Part shown: positions 22,560 to 31,137 of the stretch, one piece after another
Layout: every line of letters begins with the position of its first letter
How positions within the stretch are numbered: position 1 is the stretch's first letter
From: Aquabacter sp040049275
GTDB taxonomy: Bacteria > Pseudomonadota > Alphaproteobacteria > Rhizobiales > Xanthobacteraceae
Assembly: GCF_040049275.1 (NCBI RefSeq)
Contig: NZ_JBDZDT010000003.1
Span: forward strand, 558,001 to 622,000
Length of the DNA: 64,000 bases
Direction: 5' to 3'
Program-made: the position numbers and the translations under genes
The notes under the pieces: generated by a model
What the model was told of the DNA's origin: nothing
Databases searched by the model: none
The model's input: only the letters and a program-made list of their open reading frames with translations

Positions 22560-25292
22560 GTGTCCAAGCGCGAACTCGGGGCCGGCGCTGCCCTGCCCGA
22601 CATCTTCCTGAACTGGTTCGCCGCGCGCGGATGGGCGCCGCGGGCGCACCAGCTGGATTTGCTCGCCCATGCGCGGGCGGGGAAATCCACCCTCCTCATC
22701 GCCCCTACCGGCGCCGGCAAGACACTGGCGGGTTTCCTCCCCTCCCTCGTGGAGCTGAGCGAAGGGCGCAACCCGAAGCGCAAGCCGGGCGCGGCCGGGC
22801 GCGCGCCGCCGGAAAAAGCCTCGCCGCTGCACACGCTCTATATCTCGCCGCTGAAAGCGCTGGCGGTGGACATCGCCCGAAACCTGGAGACGCCCATCTC
22901 CGAGATGGGACTTCCCATCCGCGTGGAAACCCGCACCGGCGACACCCCGTCTTCGCGCCGCCAGCGGCAAAGGCGCGATCCGCCGGACATTCTCCTGACC
23001 ACGCCAGAGCAGATGTCCCTGCTGCTCGCGTCCAAGGATGCCGAGTATCTCTTCTCCGGCCTCAGGCGCGTGGTGCTGGACGAGTTGCACGCTCTGGTGA
23101 CGTCGAAGCGCGGCGACCTGCTGGCGCTGGCGCTGGCGCGGCTGCGCAAGATCGCGCCCGGACTGCAGACGGTTGGCCTCTCCGCCACGGTGGCCGAGCC
23201 GGACGATCTTAGGCGCTATCTGGTGGGGCAGAATCCCGAGCCCCCTCTCCCTTTGCACGACGTGCCTCCTCCCCCCTTGCGGGGGAGGACTGGGGAGGGA
23301 GGTGAAACGGGTGTCGCCTGGAACCCCGCGAGAGGACCAAGCGGAGAAATACCCCCCTCCCCAGCCCTCCCCCGCAAGGGGGGAGGGAGCAAAGCGCGTG
23401 GGGCGGGAAGCGATCCCGGCCCCCTCGCCGATCTCGTCATCGCCACGGGCGGGGCGGCGCCGGACCTGTCCATGCTGGAGACGCAGGTGGCCATGCCCTG
23501 GGCCACCCATACGGCGCTCCATGCGCTTCCCGAGGTCTACGGGCTCATCAAGGCCCACAAGATGAGCCTTGTCTTCGTCAATACGCGCTGGCAGGCGGAA
23601 TTCCTGTTCCAGGAGCTGTGGCGCATCAATGACGATAATCTGCCCATCGCCCTCCACCACGGCTCGCTGGACGTGGAGCAGCGTCGCCGCGTGGAAAGTG
23701 CCATGGCGGCGGGGCTGCTCAGAGCGGTGGTCTGCACCTCCTCCCTCGATCTCGGCATCGACTGGGGGGATGTCGACCAGGTGATAAACGTGGGCGCGCC
23801 CAAGGGCTCGTCCCGCCTCATGCAGCGCATCGGCCGCGCCAACCACCGCCTCGACGAAAGCTCCCACGCCGTGCTCGTGCCGGCCAACCGCTTCGAGGTG
23901 CTGGAATGCCGTGCCGCTCTGGAAGCGGTGCGGGCGGGCGCGCAGGACACTCCCCCGGAGCGCACCGGGGCGCTGGACGTGCTTGCCCAGCACGTGCTCG
24001 GCATGGCCTGCGCCGAACCCTTCTCCTCCGAGGCGCTCTACAATGAGGTGCGTTCCGCCGCGCCCTATCGGCACCTCTCATGGGAGGATTTCGAGCAGGT
24101 CGTCGATTTCGTCGCCACCGGCGGCTACGCCCTGCGCGCCTATGAGCGCTACGCCAAGATCCGTCGCACCAAGGACGGGCTGTGGCGCGTGGCCAATCCC
24201 ATGGTGGCGCAATCCTACCGGCTGAATGTGGGCACCATCGTCGAGGCCACCATGATCAAGGTGCGCCTCGTCTCCGCGCGTGGCGCCTCCAAGACCGGCG
24301 TTGCCGGCCGGCCACGCTATGGCGGCAAGATGCTGGGCGAGGTGGAGGAATATTTCGTCGAGACCATGGTGCCGGGCGACACCTTCGTCTTCGCTGGCGA
24401 GATCCTGCGCTATGACGTGATGGTTGAGGACGAGATCTACGTCTCCCGCTCCACCGCCACCGAGCCCAAGGTGCCGTCCTACGAGGGCGGCAAGTTCCCG
24501 CTCTCCACCTTCCTCGCGGCCGGCGTGCGCGCGCTGCTCGCCGCGCCCGAGCGCTGGAAGACCCTGCCCCGGCAGGTGCGCGACTGGCTGGAGCTTCAGC
24601 GCGCCCGCTCCCGCCTGCCGCGGCGCACGGACCTGTTGGTGGAGACCTTCGCCCGCGCCGGGCGCTTCTATCTCGTCTGCTATCCCTTCGAGGGCCGCCT
24701 CGCCCACCAGACCCTCGGCATGCTGCTGACCCGCCGCCTGGAGCGGGCGCGGCTGAAGCCCCTCGGCTTCGTCGCCAACGACTACGCCATCGCCGTCTAT
24801 GCGGCGGGCGACATGGGCGCGGCGGTGAAAGACGGGCGGCTCTCCCTGGACGCTCTGTTCGACGCCGACATGCTGGGCGACGACCTGGAGGCGTGGCTTG
24901 CGGAGAGCGCCCTCATGAAGCGCACCTTCCGCACCTGCGCGGTGATTGCCGGCCTCATCGAGCGGCGCTTTCCCGGCAAGGAGAAGACCAAAAGGCAGGT
25001 CACCGTTTCCACCGACCTCGTCTATGACGTGCTCCGCCGCCACGAGCCGGGGCACGTCCTGCTGCGCGCCGCGCGCGCCGACGCCGCCACCGGCCTTCTG
25101 GACGTGCGGCGCCTCTCCGACATGCTCATGCGGGTGAAGGGCCACATGGTCCACCAACCCCTGGAGCACGTCTCGCCCCTCTCGGTGCCGGTGCTGCTGG
25201 AGATCGGCCGGGAGAGCGTGGGCAGCGTGGAGACCGCCGAGGCACTGCTGGCGGAGGCGGAGGAAGACCTTGTGCGGGAGGCCATGGGGTAG
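22560..25292 (+). CDS. lhr: Lhr-Core-type ATP-dependent DNA helicase (ligase-associated DEXH helicase)
   Basis: The ~910-residue superfamily 2 helicase belongs to the Lhr-Core/ligase-associated group, a 3'-5' DNA helicase in a repair set. Walker A APTGAGKT is at residues 48-55, the DEXH box VVLDELHALV near 170, GLSATVAEP (motif III) near 205, and GIDWGDVDQVINVGAPKG...QRIGRANHRLDE (motifs V-VI) follow. The C-terminal half is the winged-helix and Lhr-specific domain. The start is uncertain: GTG 22560 or TTG 22554 give the family N-terminus, while the frame stays open upstream through a repeat. Residues ~224-281 are an in-frame insertion made of a family C palindromic repeat (see 23229-23400), absent from the family and located between motif III and the second RecA domain. 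Confidence 0.9.
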   Translation: MSKRELGAGAALPDIFLNWFAARGWAPRAHQLDLLAHARAGKSTLLIAPTGAGKTLAGFLPSLVELSEGRNPKRKPGAAGRAPPEKASPLHTLYISPLKALAVDIARNLETPISEMGLPIRVETRTGDTPSSRRQRQRRDPPDILLTTPEQMSLLLASKDAEYLFSGLRRVVLDELHALVTSKRGDLLALALARLRKIAPGLQTVGLSATVAEPDDLRRYLVGQNPEPPLPLHDVPPPPLRGRTGEGGETGVAWNPARGPSGEIPPSPALPRKGGGSKARGAGSDPGPLADLVIATGGAAPDLSMLETQVAMPWATHTALHALPEVYGLIKAHKMSLVFVNTRWQAEFLFQELWRINDDNLPIALHHGSLDVEQRRRVESAMAAGLLRAVVCTSSLDLGIDWGDVDQVINVGAPKGSSRLMQRIGRANHRLDESSHAVLVPANRFEVLECRAALEAVRAGAQDTPPERTGALDVLAQHVLGMACAEPFSSEALYNEVRSAAPYRHLSWEDFEQVVDFVATGGYALRAYERYAKIRRTKDGLWRVANPMVAQSYRLNVGTIVEATMIKVRLVSARGASKTGVAGRPRYGGKMLGEVEEYFVETMVPGDTFVFAGEILRYDVMVEDEIYVSRSTATEPKVPSYEGGKFPLSTFLAAGVRALLAAPERWKTLPRQVRDWLELQRARSRLPRRTDLLVETFARAGRFYLVCYPFEGRLAHQTLGMLLTRRLERARLKPLGFVANDYAIAVYAAGDMGAAVKDGRLSLDALFDADMLGDDLEAWLAESALMKRTFRTCAVIAGLIERRFPGKEKTKRQVTVSTDLVYDVLRRHEPGHVLLRAARADAATGLLDVRRLSDMLMRVKGHMVHQPLEHVSPLSVPVLLEIGRESVGSVETAEALLAEAEEDLVREAMG
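23229..23400. repeat. Family C palindromic repeat inside the helicase coding region
   Basis: Two 31-base arms at 23269-23299 and 23355-23385 are inverted copies with a single mismatch, separated by 55 bases. The sequence type (CTCCCCCCTTGCGGGGGAGG...) is the same as the intergenic repeats at 31138-31260 and 61956-62074. It is translated in frame as a Pro/Gly/Arg-rich stretch containing PPPPLRGRTGEGG and PPSPALPRKGGG, so it has been kept as a peptide insert of about 57 residues. Confidence 0.85.
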
Positions 25293-25445
25293 AGCGCACG
25301 CGCAGCTTGTCCCGTGCCAGCGCCTTGCTCGATGCGCCCCGCAAAAAATTTCGATCTATCCTAAAAAAATTCGGCCACGCGCAATCCTCACGTGCCAGAT
25401 TGGCGGCCAGCGCCGGCAAACAGTTCGGCTGGGGAACTGGGATCT

Positions 25446-26945
25446 ATGACTTCGACGACGGAGCGCGAGGCCGGCAACGCGGCGCTCGACAAGAAAGCGT
25501 GGCTCGCATCCCACGATGACGGGCTCCACCAGGGCCTCGGCCGGCGCCAGGTGCAGATGATCGCCATCGGCGGGGCCATCGGCACCGGCCTGTTCCTCGG
25601 GGCCGGAAGCCGGCTCGAGGCGGCGGGCCCCTCCCTCGCTCTGGTCTATCTGGTGTGCGGCGCCTTCGCCTTCCTCATCCTGCGGGCGCTGGGCGAACTG
25701 GTGCTGCACCGGCCGAGCAGCGGCAGCTTCGTCTCTTATGCCCGCGAGTTCCTGGGCGAGCGGGCATCCTATGTGGCGGGGTGGCTCTATTTCCTCAACT
25801 GGGCCATGACCGGCATCGTCGATATCACCGCGGTCGCCCTCTACATGCATTACTGGGGCATGTTCGCGGACACGCCGCAATGGGTGTTCGCGCTTGTGGC
25901 CCTGTGCATCGTCACGGGCATGAACCTCATCAGCGTGAAGTATTTCGGCGAGATGGAATTCTGGTTCGCCGTCATCAAGGTCGGCGCGCTCAGCCTGTTT
26001 CTCATCGTCGGCACCGCCATCCTCGGGTCCGGCATGGGGGTCGCCGGCCACCCGACCGGCTACCATCTCATCACCGACAATGGCGGCATGTTTCCCCACG
26101 GCTGGCTGCCGGCTTTGGTCCTGATCCAGGGCGTGGTGTTCGCCTATGCCGGCATCGAGCTCATCGGCATCGCCGCCGGCGAGACCAAGGACGCCAGGGC
26201 CATCCTGCCCAGCGCCATCAACGGTGTCATCTGGCGCATCGCGCTGTTCTATGTGGGCTCCGTGGTGCTGCTTGTGTGCCTCCTGCCCTGGACCCAGTAC
26301 CGGGCCGGCGAGAGCCCGTTCGTCACCTTCTTCGCCGCTCTGGGTGTGCCGGGCATCGGCAGCGCCATGAATATCGTGGTGCTCACGGCCGCCATGTCGA
26401 GCCTCAATTCCGGGCTTTACTCCACCGGCCGCGTGCTGCGCTCGCTGGCCATGGGCGGCTCCGCCCCGTCCTTCCTCTCCCGCCTCAACTCCCACTCCGT
26501 GCCGTTCGCCGGCATCATGGTCACGGTCACCATCTATGCGGTGGGCGTGGTGTTGAACTATTTCGTGCCGTCTCGCGTGTTCGAGATCGTGCTGAACATC
26601 GCGTCCCTGGGGATCCTGTCCACCTGGGCCTTCATCGTGGTCTGCCAGATCAAGCTGCGCCAGGCCATCGCGCGGGGCGAGGCGGAGCCGGTTTCCTTCC
26701 GGATGCCCGGGGCACCGTTCACCTCCTGGCTGACCCTCGCCTTCCTCGCCGGCGTGCTGGTGCTCATGGCCTTCGACTATCCCAACGGCACCTTCACGGT
26801 GGCGTCCATCCCCGTGCTGGCGGTGCTCCTCGCGCTCGGGTGGCACCTGCTGCGCCGCAACAACCCGACCCTCCTGCGGCCGACCATTCCCTCCGTGGTG
26901 CTGACCCAGAAAATCCTGGAGAGCGGGCCGGATTCGCGGCCCTGA
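25446..26945 (+). CDS. APC-family amino acid permease, AnsP-like (L-asparagine)
   Basis: The 499-residue transporter has about 12 membrane helices. The N-terminal GLGRRQVQMIAIGGAIGTGLFLGAGSRL is the amino acid/APC signature; the GMNLISVKYFGEMEFWFAVIKV and FAYAGIELIGIAAGETKD segments place it in the AAT group. HLITDNGGMFPHGWLPALVLIQGVVFA resembles AnsP-type asparagine permeases, so L-asparagine or a related amino acid is the likely substrate. ATG 25446 was chosen because it starts at the typical hydrophilic N-terminus. A good terminator follows at 26965. Confidence 0.82.
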   Translation: MTSTTEREAGNAALDKKAWLASHDDGLHQGLGRRQVQMIAIGGAIGTGLFLGAGSRLEAAGPSLALVYLVCGAFAFLILRALGELVLHRPSSGSFVSYAREFLGERASYVAGWLYFLNWAMTGIVDITAVALYMHYWGMFADTPQWVFALVALCIVTGMNLISVKYFGEMEFWFAVIKVGALSLFLIVGTAILGSGMGVAGHPTGYHLITDNGGMFPHGWLPALVLIQGVVFAYAGIELIGIAAGETKDARAILPSAINGVIWRIALFYVGSVVLLVCLLPWTQYRAGESPFVTFFAALGVPGIGSAMNIVVLTAAMSSLNSGLYSTGRVLRSLAMGGSAPSFLSRLNSHSVPFAGIMVTVTIYAVGVVLNYFVPSRVFEIVLNIASLGILSTWAFIVVCQIKLRQAIARGEAEPVSFRMPGAPFTSWLTLAFLAGVLVLMAFDYPNGTFTVASIPVLAVLLALGWHLLRRNNPTLLRPTIPSVVLTQKILESGPDSRP

Positions 26946-26964
26946 CAGGGCTGCTCCATGCCTT

Positions 26965-27005
26965 CGGCGGAAGGGAAGGTGCTTCCGCCGGTCGGAATTT
27001 TATTC
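26965..27005 (+). terminator. Intrinsic terminator after the permease
   Basis: CGGCGGAAG (26965-26973) and CTTCCGCCG (26982-26990) form a 9-bp stem with an 8-base loop, followed by GTCGGAATTTTATTCTT. It lies 20 bases after the permease stop. Confidence 0.75.
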
Positions 27006-27095
27006 TTGCTGCACTGCAGCGCCGGTGCCATTGGGGAACGCACCTGCGCCACAATCACGGCGAAGACTGTGGTTCGCCACCCACCGGCAGACGGC

Positions 27096-28034
27096 ATGGA
27101 CGACGTCACCCAACAGCTTTCCCGGCTCTATGAGGACACCCCGGTCCTCGTCGCCGCCTATGACGGGCAAGACCGGCTGCGCTATGCCAACCGGGCCTTC
27201 AGAGCGGCCTTCTTCATTGCCGAGGGCGAGAACACCTCCTGGGCCGAGATCATGCGGCGCAATGTTGCGGCGCGGCAGGGCACCATCATCCAGAACCCGA
27301 ATTTCGAGGAATGGCTGCTCTCCGCCCAATCGCGGCGGGGAAAAATGCCGTTCCGGGCGTTCGAGACCGACCTTCATGACGGCCGCTGGTTCTGGATGAC
27401 CGAGACGGTGCAGAGCGACGGCTGGATGCTCTGCATCGCCAGCGACATCACCAACATGCGCCCCGACGAGCGCGCGGTGCGCCAGGACCGCGACTTCGCC
27501 ATCAAGGCCTCGAACACCGACGATCTGACCGGCGTCGCCAACCGCCGGTTCGTCACCGCCCGCATGGAGGACATGCTGCGGCGGGAGGCCCCGTCGGACT
27601 GGGTGCTGGGCTGCATCTGCGTGCTCGACCTCGACAATTTCAAGTACATCAACGACCGCCACGGCCATGTGGCGGGCGACCTGATCCTGCGCGACTTCGC
27701 GCGCCGCATCCACGACCAGGTGCGCCGGACCGACTGCTTCGGCCGCGTGGGCGGAGAGGAGTTCGTGCTGGTGCTGCCGGATACCCCGGTCCCGGCAGCG
27801 GCGCTGATCGTGGAGAGAATGCTGGCCACGGTGCGCGCCTCGCGTCCGCTGCCGGAGCTGGCCGATTTCGCCTACACCTTCTCCGCCGGCATCGCGGCAG
27901 GTGCCGCCGGAGACACGCCGAGCACCCTCTATGCGCGGGCCGACCGCGCGCTCTATTCCGCCAAGCTCGCCGGGCGCAACCGCATCCATCTGGATGAGCG
28001 CAGCGAGGCACAGGCGGCGGCAACTGCGGTGTGA
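27096..28034 (+). CDS. PAS-like sensor diguanylate cyclase (GGDEF)
   Basis: The 312-residue soluble protein has an N-terminal PAS-like domain (about residues 5-120: VLVAAYDGQDRLRYANRAFR... FWMTETVQSDGW) and a C-terminal GGDEF domain. The active site reads GGEEF (about 219-223), a functional variant, preceded by R-R-T-D and five residues, which matches the RxxD product-inhibition site. It therefore probably makes c-di-GMP with feedback control. There is no transmembrane segment or EAL domain. ATG 27096 (MDDVTQQLSRLYED) was chosen; the frame is open upstream but without coding character. It converges on a TetR gene 11 bases away. Confidence 0.88.
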   Translation: MDDVTQQLSRLYEDTPVLVAAYDGQDRLRYANRAFRAAFFIAEGENTSWAEIMRRNVAARQGTIIQNPNFEEWLLSAQSRRGKMPFRAFETDLHDGRWFWMTETVQSDGWMLCIASDITNMRPDERAVRQDRDFAIKASNTDDLTGVANRRFVTARMEDMLRREAPSDWVLGCICVLDLDNFKYINDRHGHVAGDLILRDFARRIHDQVRRTDCFGRVGGEEFVLVLPDTPVPAAALIVERMLATVRASRPLPELADFAYTFSAGIAAGAAGDTPSTLYARADRALYSAKLAGRNRIHLDERSEAQAAATAV

Positions 28035-28045
28035 GCCCCGGGGGG

Positions 28046-28666
28046 TTATCCCCCGAACAGCAGCTTCACGAAGGTGCGGAAGGCCAGCACCTGCCGCTCC
28101 AGGCGGTGGGGGTCGTTCAGCGTCTTGGACATGATGATGCCGCCGTCCACCACGCAGGAGAGCATGTCGGCGATGTCCCCAAACTCCACCTTCTCCCGCG
28201 GCGGGTGGACGGCGGCGATCTCCTCGATGATGGCGCGGAAGCGGGCGTTCCAGCTTTCCACGGAGCGCGCGGTGAGTTCCCGCACCTCCCGGTCATAGAG
28301 CCGCTCCTGGTAGCAGATGGAGGCGATGAGGCAGCCGGGATGGCCCGAGGGCAGGTCCACCATCACCTCGGCCAGCAATTTCAGCGAGATGAGGAAGGCT
28401 TGCAGCGGGTCATCGGAGAGCTCCCGGCCGCGGGCGAAGATCTCATCGAACAATCTGTCATTGGTCTCCACATAGCGCTTCACCATCTCCCGGGCGAGCT
28501 GGTTCTTGTCCTTGAAATGATAGAAGAAACCGCTCTTGGTGATGCCCGCTTCCGAGATCACCTCGTCGATGGAGGTGGCGCCGAAGCCTTTCGCCAGCAC
28601 CGAGGCCTCGGCGATTTCCAGGATGCGCTCGCGTGTCTTCGCGCCCTTGCTGGCCTGCAACGTCAT
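28046..28666 (-). CDS. TetR-family transcriptional regulator
   Basis: The 206-residue regulator has an N-terminal helix-turn-helix (TRERILEIAEASVLAKGFGATSIDEVISEAGITKSGFFYHFKDK, residues ~11-54) and a ligand domain with a HPGCLIASICYQ motif seen in a subgroup that may sense reactive or thiol-linked compounds. A near-perfect 23-bp palindrome at 28682-28704, just upstream of its start, is a likely autoregulatory operator. The divergent homocysteine S-methyltransferase-like gene at 28907 may be under its control, but that is inference. Confidence 0.9.
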   Translation of the reverse strand: MTLQASKGAKTRERILEIAEASVLAKGFGATSIDEVISEAGITKSGFFYHFKDKNQLAREMVKRYVETNDRLFDEIFARGRELSDDPLQAFLISLKLLAEVMVDLPSGHPGCLIASICYQERLYDREVRELTARSVESWNARFRAIIEEIAAVHPPREKVEFGDIADMLSCVVDGGIIMSKTLNDPHRLERQVLAFRTFVKLLFGG

Positions 28667-28681
28667 GGCCCGTCTCGCCCG

Positions 28682-28704
28682 AAACTGTACCGCCGGTACG
28701 GTTT
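28682..28704. promoter_or_regulatory. Likely TetR operator
   Basis: AAACTGTACCG and CGGTACGGTTT flank a central C, an 11+1+11 inverted repeat with one mismatch. It sits 16 bases upstream of the TetR gene start in the divergent gap, the usual place for an autorepression site. Confidence 0.75.
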
Positions 28705-28906
28705 TGTGAGAGCACGCATAGCATAGCCTGCGCTTCCCTCACATGCCGTTACGGCATGAAGCCTTGGGACATAAGCCTTTTCAAGGCATTCGCCGCTGCT
28801 GGACCGCAAGCTTTCTAGCCGCGCGGGGCCGGTTCCGGCACAAAACGTCATCCCTCGCGCCGGCCCGAATGGAGCGGCGAGGACACTTCCACAGGGGAGA
28901 CACAGG

Positions 28907-29875
28907 ATGTCGAGCGCCACAGCCAAGTATCGCCACGCCCTGCCGCTGTTTGATGGCGGCACCTTCCTCACCGATGGCGGCCTGGAGACCAGCCTCATCT
29001 TCCATCAGGGCGTGGACCTGCCGCACTTCGCCTCCTTCGTCCTTCTCGACAGCGAGGACGGCCGCGCGAAGCTGCGGGCCTATCACGAGGATTATCTCGC
29101 CATCGCCAAGGCGCGCGGCACCGGCTTCGTGCTGGACAGCGCCACCTGGCGGGCCAATGCGGACTGGGGCGCCCTGCTCGGCTATGACGCGGCGGCGCTC
29201 CGGCGCGTGAACCACGTCGCCATCGCGGAGTTGGAGCGGCTGCGCGCCAAGTGGGAGAGGCCCTCGACCCCGTGCGTCATCTCCGGGGCCATCGGCCCGC
29301 GCGGCGACGGCTACAAGGCCGGCAAGATGGATGCGGCGGAGGCCGAGGCCTATCACGCGCCCCAGATCGCCGCCTTCGCGGACAGCGCGGCGGACATGGT
29401 CTCCGCCTTCACGCTGACCAATATCGACGAGGCCATCGGCATCGCCCGCGCGGCGAAGGCACTCGGCATGCCCTGTGTCGTCTCCTTCACGGTGGAGACG
29501 GACGGGCGGCTCGTCACCGGCAGGAGCCTGCGCGAGGCCATCGAGACCGTGGACCGGGAAACCGGCGCCTATCCCATCTACTACATGATCAACTGCGCCC
29601 ACCCGACCCATTTTGAAGGGGCGCTGGAGGCCGGGGAAGCCTGGGTGAAGCGCATCCATGGCGTGCGCGCCAACGCCTCCGCCAAGAGCCATCAGGAGCT
29701 GGACGAGAGCGAGACGCTGGATGCCGGCGACCCCGTGGATCTGGGCGCCCGCTACCGCGCGCTGCGCAAATCCTTCCCCACCATGCGGGTGCTGGGCGGA
29801 TGCTGCGGCACGGACCATCGCCACGTGGCCGCCATCTGCGAGGCGTGCCTGCCGCCCGTGGCGCTGAGCGCGTGA
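28907..29875 (+). CDS. Homocysteine S-methyltransferase family protein (MmuM/BHMT-like)
   Basis: The 322-residue barrel protein belongs to the zinc methyltransferase family that transfers a methyl group from S-methylmethionine or betaine to homocysteine. FLTDGGLETSLIFHQG is the N-terminal homocysteine-binding strand; the zinc cysteines are in INCAHP and the C-terminal GGCCGTDHRH. AGGGGAGACACAGG precedes ATG 28907. It stands alone, divergent from TetR, so the methyl donor cannot be deduced. I saw no SAM riboswitch in the 240-base leader. Confidence 0.85.
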   Translation: MSSATAKYRHALPLFDGGTFLTDGGLETSLIFHQGVDLPHFASFVLLDSEDGRAKLRAYHEDYLAIAKARGTGFVLDSATWRANADWGALLGYDAAALRRVNHVAIAELERLRAKWERPSTPCVISGAIGPRGDGYKAGKMDAAEAEAYHAPQIAAFADSAADMVSAFTLTNIDEAIGIARAAKALGMPCVVSFTVETDGRLVTGRSLREAIETVDRETGAYPIYYMINCAHPTHFEGALEAGEAWVKRIHGVRANASAKSHQELDESETLDAGDPVDLGARYRALRKSFPTMRVLGGCCGTDHRHVAAICEACLPPVALSA

Positions 29876-29894
29876 GGATCATTGCTCTCCGAAT

Positions 29895-29920
29895 CCCCTC
29901 TCCCGCTTGCGGGGGAGGGG
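29895..29920. repeat. Family C short hairpin
   Basis: CCCCTCTCCCGC and GCGGGGGAGGGG pair across TTGC. It is the minimal hairpin of the family C repeats. It lies 19 bases after the methyltransferase stop and could affect transcript ends. Confidence 0.7.
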
Positions 29921-30001
29921 GCAGGTGGCCCGCCCCGTCCCCGCTTGCCATATAGAAAGGGGGCCTTATTGTTTCGCCCAACTGCTCTGGGGGAAACATC
30001 C

Positions 30002-31093
30002 ATGTCCGCTCTGTTCACGCCCTGGTCCCTGCGCTCACTCACCCTCGACAACCGCATCGTCATTGCCCCAATGTGCCAGTATTCGGCCAATGAGGGCACG
30101 GCGACCGACTGGCACTTCATTCATCTCGGCAATCTCTCCCAGTCCGGCGCGGGCCTGCTGATCCTGGAGGCCACCTCCGTGGAGCCCGAAGGGCGCATCT
30201 CGCCCGAGGATCTCGGCCTGTGGTCGGACGAGAACGAGGCGGCGCTGGCCGATCTCATCCCCCGCCTGCGCGCCTGGTCGCCCATGCCCCTCGGCCTCCA
30301 GATCGCCCATGCGGGCCGCAAGGCCTCCACCTATGCGCCCTGGAAGGGCGGCGGACAGGTCTCCGTGGACGACGGCGGCTGGGTGCCGGTGGCGCCCTCC
30401 CCTCTGCCGTTCCGCAATGCGGACGTGGCCCCCATCGCCCTCGATGCAGAGGGCCTCGCGCGGGTGAAGGCGGGCTTCGTGGAGACGGCGAAGCGCGCCA
30501 TGCGCGTCGGCTTCGACATGGTCGAGATCCACTCCGCCCATGGCTACCTCTTGCACCAGTTCCTCTCGCCCCTCTCCAATGCCCGCACGGACGAGTATGG
30601 CGGCTCGCTGGAGAACCGCATGCGCTTCCCGCTGGAGGTGTTCGAGGCGGTGCGCGCGGCGGTTCCCGAGGACAAGCCCATCTTCGTGCGCGTCTCCGCC
30701 ACCGACTGGGTGGAAGGCGGCTGGGAGATCGAGCAGTGCGTCGCCTATACGAAGGAATTGCAGAAGCGCGGGCTTGACGCCATCCACGTCTCCTCCGGTG
30801 GCCTCTCGCCGGCCCAGCAGATCCCGGTGACGCCCGGCTATCAGGTGTCGTTCGCCGAGCGCATCAAGGCCGAGACCGGGCTTCCCACCCTGGCGGTCGG
30901 CCTCATCACCGATCCGACCCATGCGGAGGAGATCCTCACCACCGGCAAGGCGGACGCCATCGCGCTGGCGCGCGGCATCCTCTACGACCCGCGCTGGCCC
31001 TGGCACGCGGCGGCCAAGCTCGGCGCCTCGGTGCATGCGGCGAACCAGTTCCTGCGCTGCCAGCCCTCGGGGCTGAGGCAGTTGTTCAAATAG
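30002..31093 (+). CDS. Old Yellow Enzyme, NADPH dehydrogenase (YqjM/NamA class)
   Basis: The 363-residue FMN enzyme reduces activated C=C bonds. The N-terminal NRIVIAPMCQYSA has the regulatory cysteine of the thermophilic-like/YqjM class; QIAHAGRKAS, the catalytic-site EIHSAHGYLLHQFLSPLSN with adjoining RTDEYGGSLENRMRF, and the C-terminal ALARGILYDPRWPW are present. GGGGG precedes ATG 30002. There is no obvious partner gene; physiological substrates of this class are generally unknown (enones, nitro compounds, oxidative-stress products). Confidence 0.92.
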   Translation: MSALFTPWSLRSLTLDNRIVIAPMCQYSANEGTATDWHFIHLGNLSQSGAGLLILEATSVEPEGRISPEDLGLWSDENEAALADLIPRLRAWSPMPLGLQIAHAGRKASTYAPWKGGGQVSVDDGGWVPVAPSPLPFRNADVAPIALDAEGLARVKAGFVETAKRAMRVGFDMVEIHSAHGYLLHQFLSPLSNARTDEYGGSLENRMRFPLEVFEAVRAAVPEDKPIFVRVSATDWVEGGWEIEQCVAYTKELQKRGLDAIHVSSGGLSPAQQIPVTPGYQVSFAERIKAETGLPTLAVGLITDPTHAEEILTTGKADAIALARGILYDPRWPWHAAAKLGASVHAANQFLRCQPSGLRQLFK

Positions 31094-31137
31094 GATACGC
31101 GGGCTCCGCGATACTACGGCCTGAAAGCGAGCGTTGT

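Noticed and set aside
23229..23400. Repeat cluster considered as CRISPR or phage remnant
   Set aside because: It is a single inverted pair with no regular direct repeats or spacers; its sequence matches the dispersed palindromic family.
28707..28906. Possible SAM or SAH riboswitch before the homocysteine S-methyltransferase-like gene
   Set aside because: I could not match the conserved SAM-II or SAH core; only short GC stems are visible.
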